Source of the DNA: Roseiterribacter gracilis
Lineage (GTDB): Bacteria > Pseudomonadota > Alphaproteobacteria > BOG-932 > Roseiterribacteraceae
DNA: 64,000 nt
Reading direction: 5' to 3'
Assembly (NCBI GenBank): GCA_018332375.1
Contig: BOPV01000001.1
Coordinates: forward strand, 3,534,001-3,598,000
Shown here in pieces: positions 63,405-64,000 of the stretch. The notes below the pieces were generated by a model. The model was not told the origin of the DNA, ran no database searches, and saw only the letters and a list, made by a program, of their open reading frames with translations. Position numbers and translations under genes: made by a program. Each line of letters begins with the position of its first letter. Position 1 is the stretch's first letter.

Positions 63405-64000
63405 ATGTCCGAACTTCTTCCCCCGTCGATCGAGAACGTCATCGTGCCGCGTGCACGAGACATTGGTGGTTTTGAAGTGCGGCGCGCATTGCCGCACCAG
63501 CATCGGCAAATGGTCGGCCCGTTCATCTTCTTCGATCAGATGGGGCCGGCGCGCATTCAGCCGGGCCACGGGATCGACGTGCGGCCGCACCCGCATATCG
63601 GTCTCGCGACCGTCACCTATTTGTTCGAAGGCGAAATCCTGCATCGCGACACGTTGGGGTCGGTGCAGAAGATCCGGCCCGGCGCGATCAACTGGATGAC
63701 TGCCGGGCGCGGCATCGCGCATTCCGAGCGCAGCGACCTGACTTGGCGCGAAAAGGGCGGTCCGGTCTGGGGCATTCAGACCTGGGTCGCGCTGCCGAAA
63801 GCGCAGGAAGAAACCGAACCGGATTTCGTGCATTACGCCGACGCGACCTTGCCGGTGTTCGACGCCGACTCGGCGCGGCTGCGCGTATTGACGGGAACGT
63901 TCGCAGGCGTGACCTCGCCGGTCACGACCTTGCACGACACGTTGTATGTCGACGTGCAGCTTGGCGCTGCGTCGCGATTCCAGATTCCGGGCGACGCAGC
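63405..64000 (+). CDS. pirin family protein (3' cut by window end)
   Basis: This bicupin pirin protein has the metal-binding His of DVRPHPHIGLATVTYLFEGE, followed by HRDTLGSVQKIRPGAINWMT and GRGIAHSERS. About 198 residues are visible; the C-terminal cupin domain is incomplete. Pirins can act as quercetinase-like dioxygenases or redox-sensing cofactors. The ATG at 63405 begins the family N-terminus. Confidence 0.92.
   Translation, partial: MSELLPPSIENVIVPRARDIGGFEVRRALPHQHRQMVGPFIFFDQMGPARIQPGHGIDVRPHPHIGLATVTYLFEGEILHRDTLGSVQKIRPGAINWMTAGRGIAHSERSDLTWREKGGPVWGIQTWVALPKAQEETEPDFVHYADATLPVFDADSARLRVLTGTFAGVTSPVTTLHDTLYVDVQLGAASRFQIPGDA

Overview
The window is a GC-rich, gene-dense chromosomal segment from an alphaproteobacterium. 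The order is not resolvable from sequence alone. The basis is the gene repertoire (PtsP of the nitrogen PTS, DUF1272, DUF2076 and DUF2293 proteins, HSD10-type SDR, adrenodoxin-type ferredoxin), the very strong third-position GC that produces long spurious antisense frames, and the frequent ATGA/GTGA stop-start overlaps. A GTP-type PEP carboxykinase is somewhat unusual for this class.

Layout. 1-5.5 kb: end of a nitronate monooxygenase, ptsP, a RodZ-like protein, ispG and a small membrane protein, all on +. 5.5-9.8 kb: a lipocalin-like secreted protein and a CGNR zinc-finger regulator diverge over two 21-bp palindromic operators; then a GlxA-type regulator, DUF1272, a MITE-like repeat, DUF2293 (apparently CTG-started) and a CoA-transferase. 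9.98-21.04 kb: a long minus-strand type IV pilus-like cluster resembling IncI-plasmid pil systems. Its order of transcription is PilQ-like ATPase, PilR-like membrane protein, two pilins, PilM-like, PilV-like, a third pilin, a second PilT/DotB-like ATPase, a prolyl-4-hydroxylase-like 2OG-Fe(II) oxygenase, a TPR protein with a degenerate PRMT-like domain, a DsbA-like thiol oxidoreductase and a prepilin peptidase lacking its methylase half. The last five genes are joined by 4-nt overlaps. A BrnTA toxin-antitoxin pair borders this cluster.

21.8-33.8 kb: metabolic and housekeeping genes, including a GST, pckG, tRNA-Arg(CCG), a GNAT, DUF1345, DUF2076, an SDR without catalytic Ser and Tyr, mmsA, an S9 peptidase and periplasmic msrA. 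33.8-34.0 kb: two large related hairpins. 34.1-36.2 kb: an SDR/ferredoxin reductase/[2Fe-2S] ferredoxin operon. 36.2-42.9 kb: an OprP-type porin, then a valine catabolic run (acyl-CoA dehydrogenase, 3-hydroxyisobutyryl-CoA hydrolase, mmsB) that complements mmsA, and a cyclopropane fatty acid synthase. 43-50.6 kb: an ECF sigma module, oligoendopeptidase F, DUF167, a hybrid histidine kinase with two receivers and an Hpt, and a GntR regulator. 50.6-64 kb: a Hyi/HIBADH-family/hydrolase operon, a CysK-like/HxlR pair, a LysR-tautomerase chimera, a second nitronate monooxygenase, a DUF1552 remnant beside tRNA-Arg(CCT), tRNA-Arg(ACG), transporters and a pirin cut by the window end.

The most promising system is the pilus-like cluster. 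Its co-translated tail encodes a putative hydroxylase, a methyltransferase-like TPR protein and a thiol oxidoreductase, which suggests a pilus whose subunits or assembly factors are enzymatically modified. That function is inference; the gene content and overlaps are read directly from the sequence.
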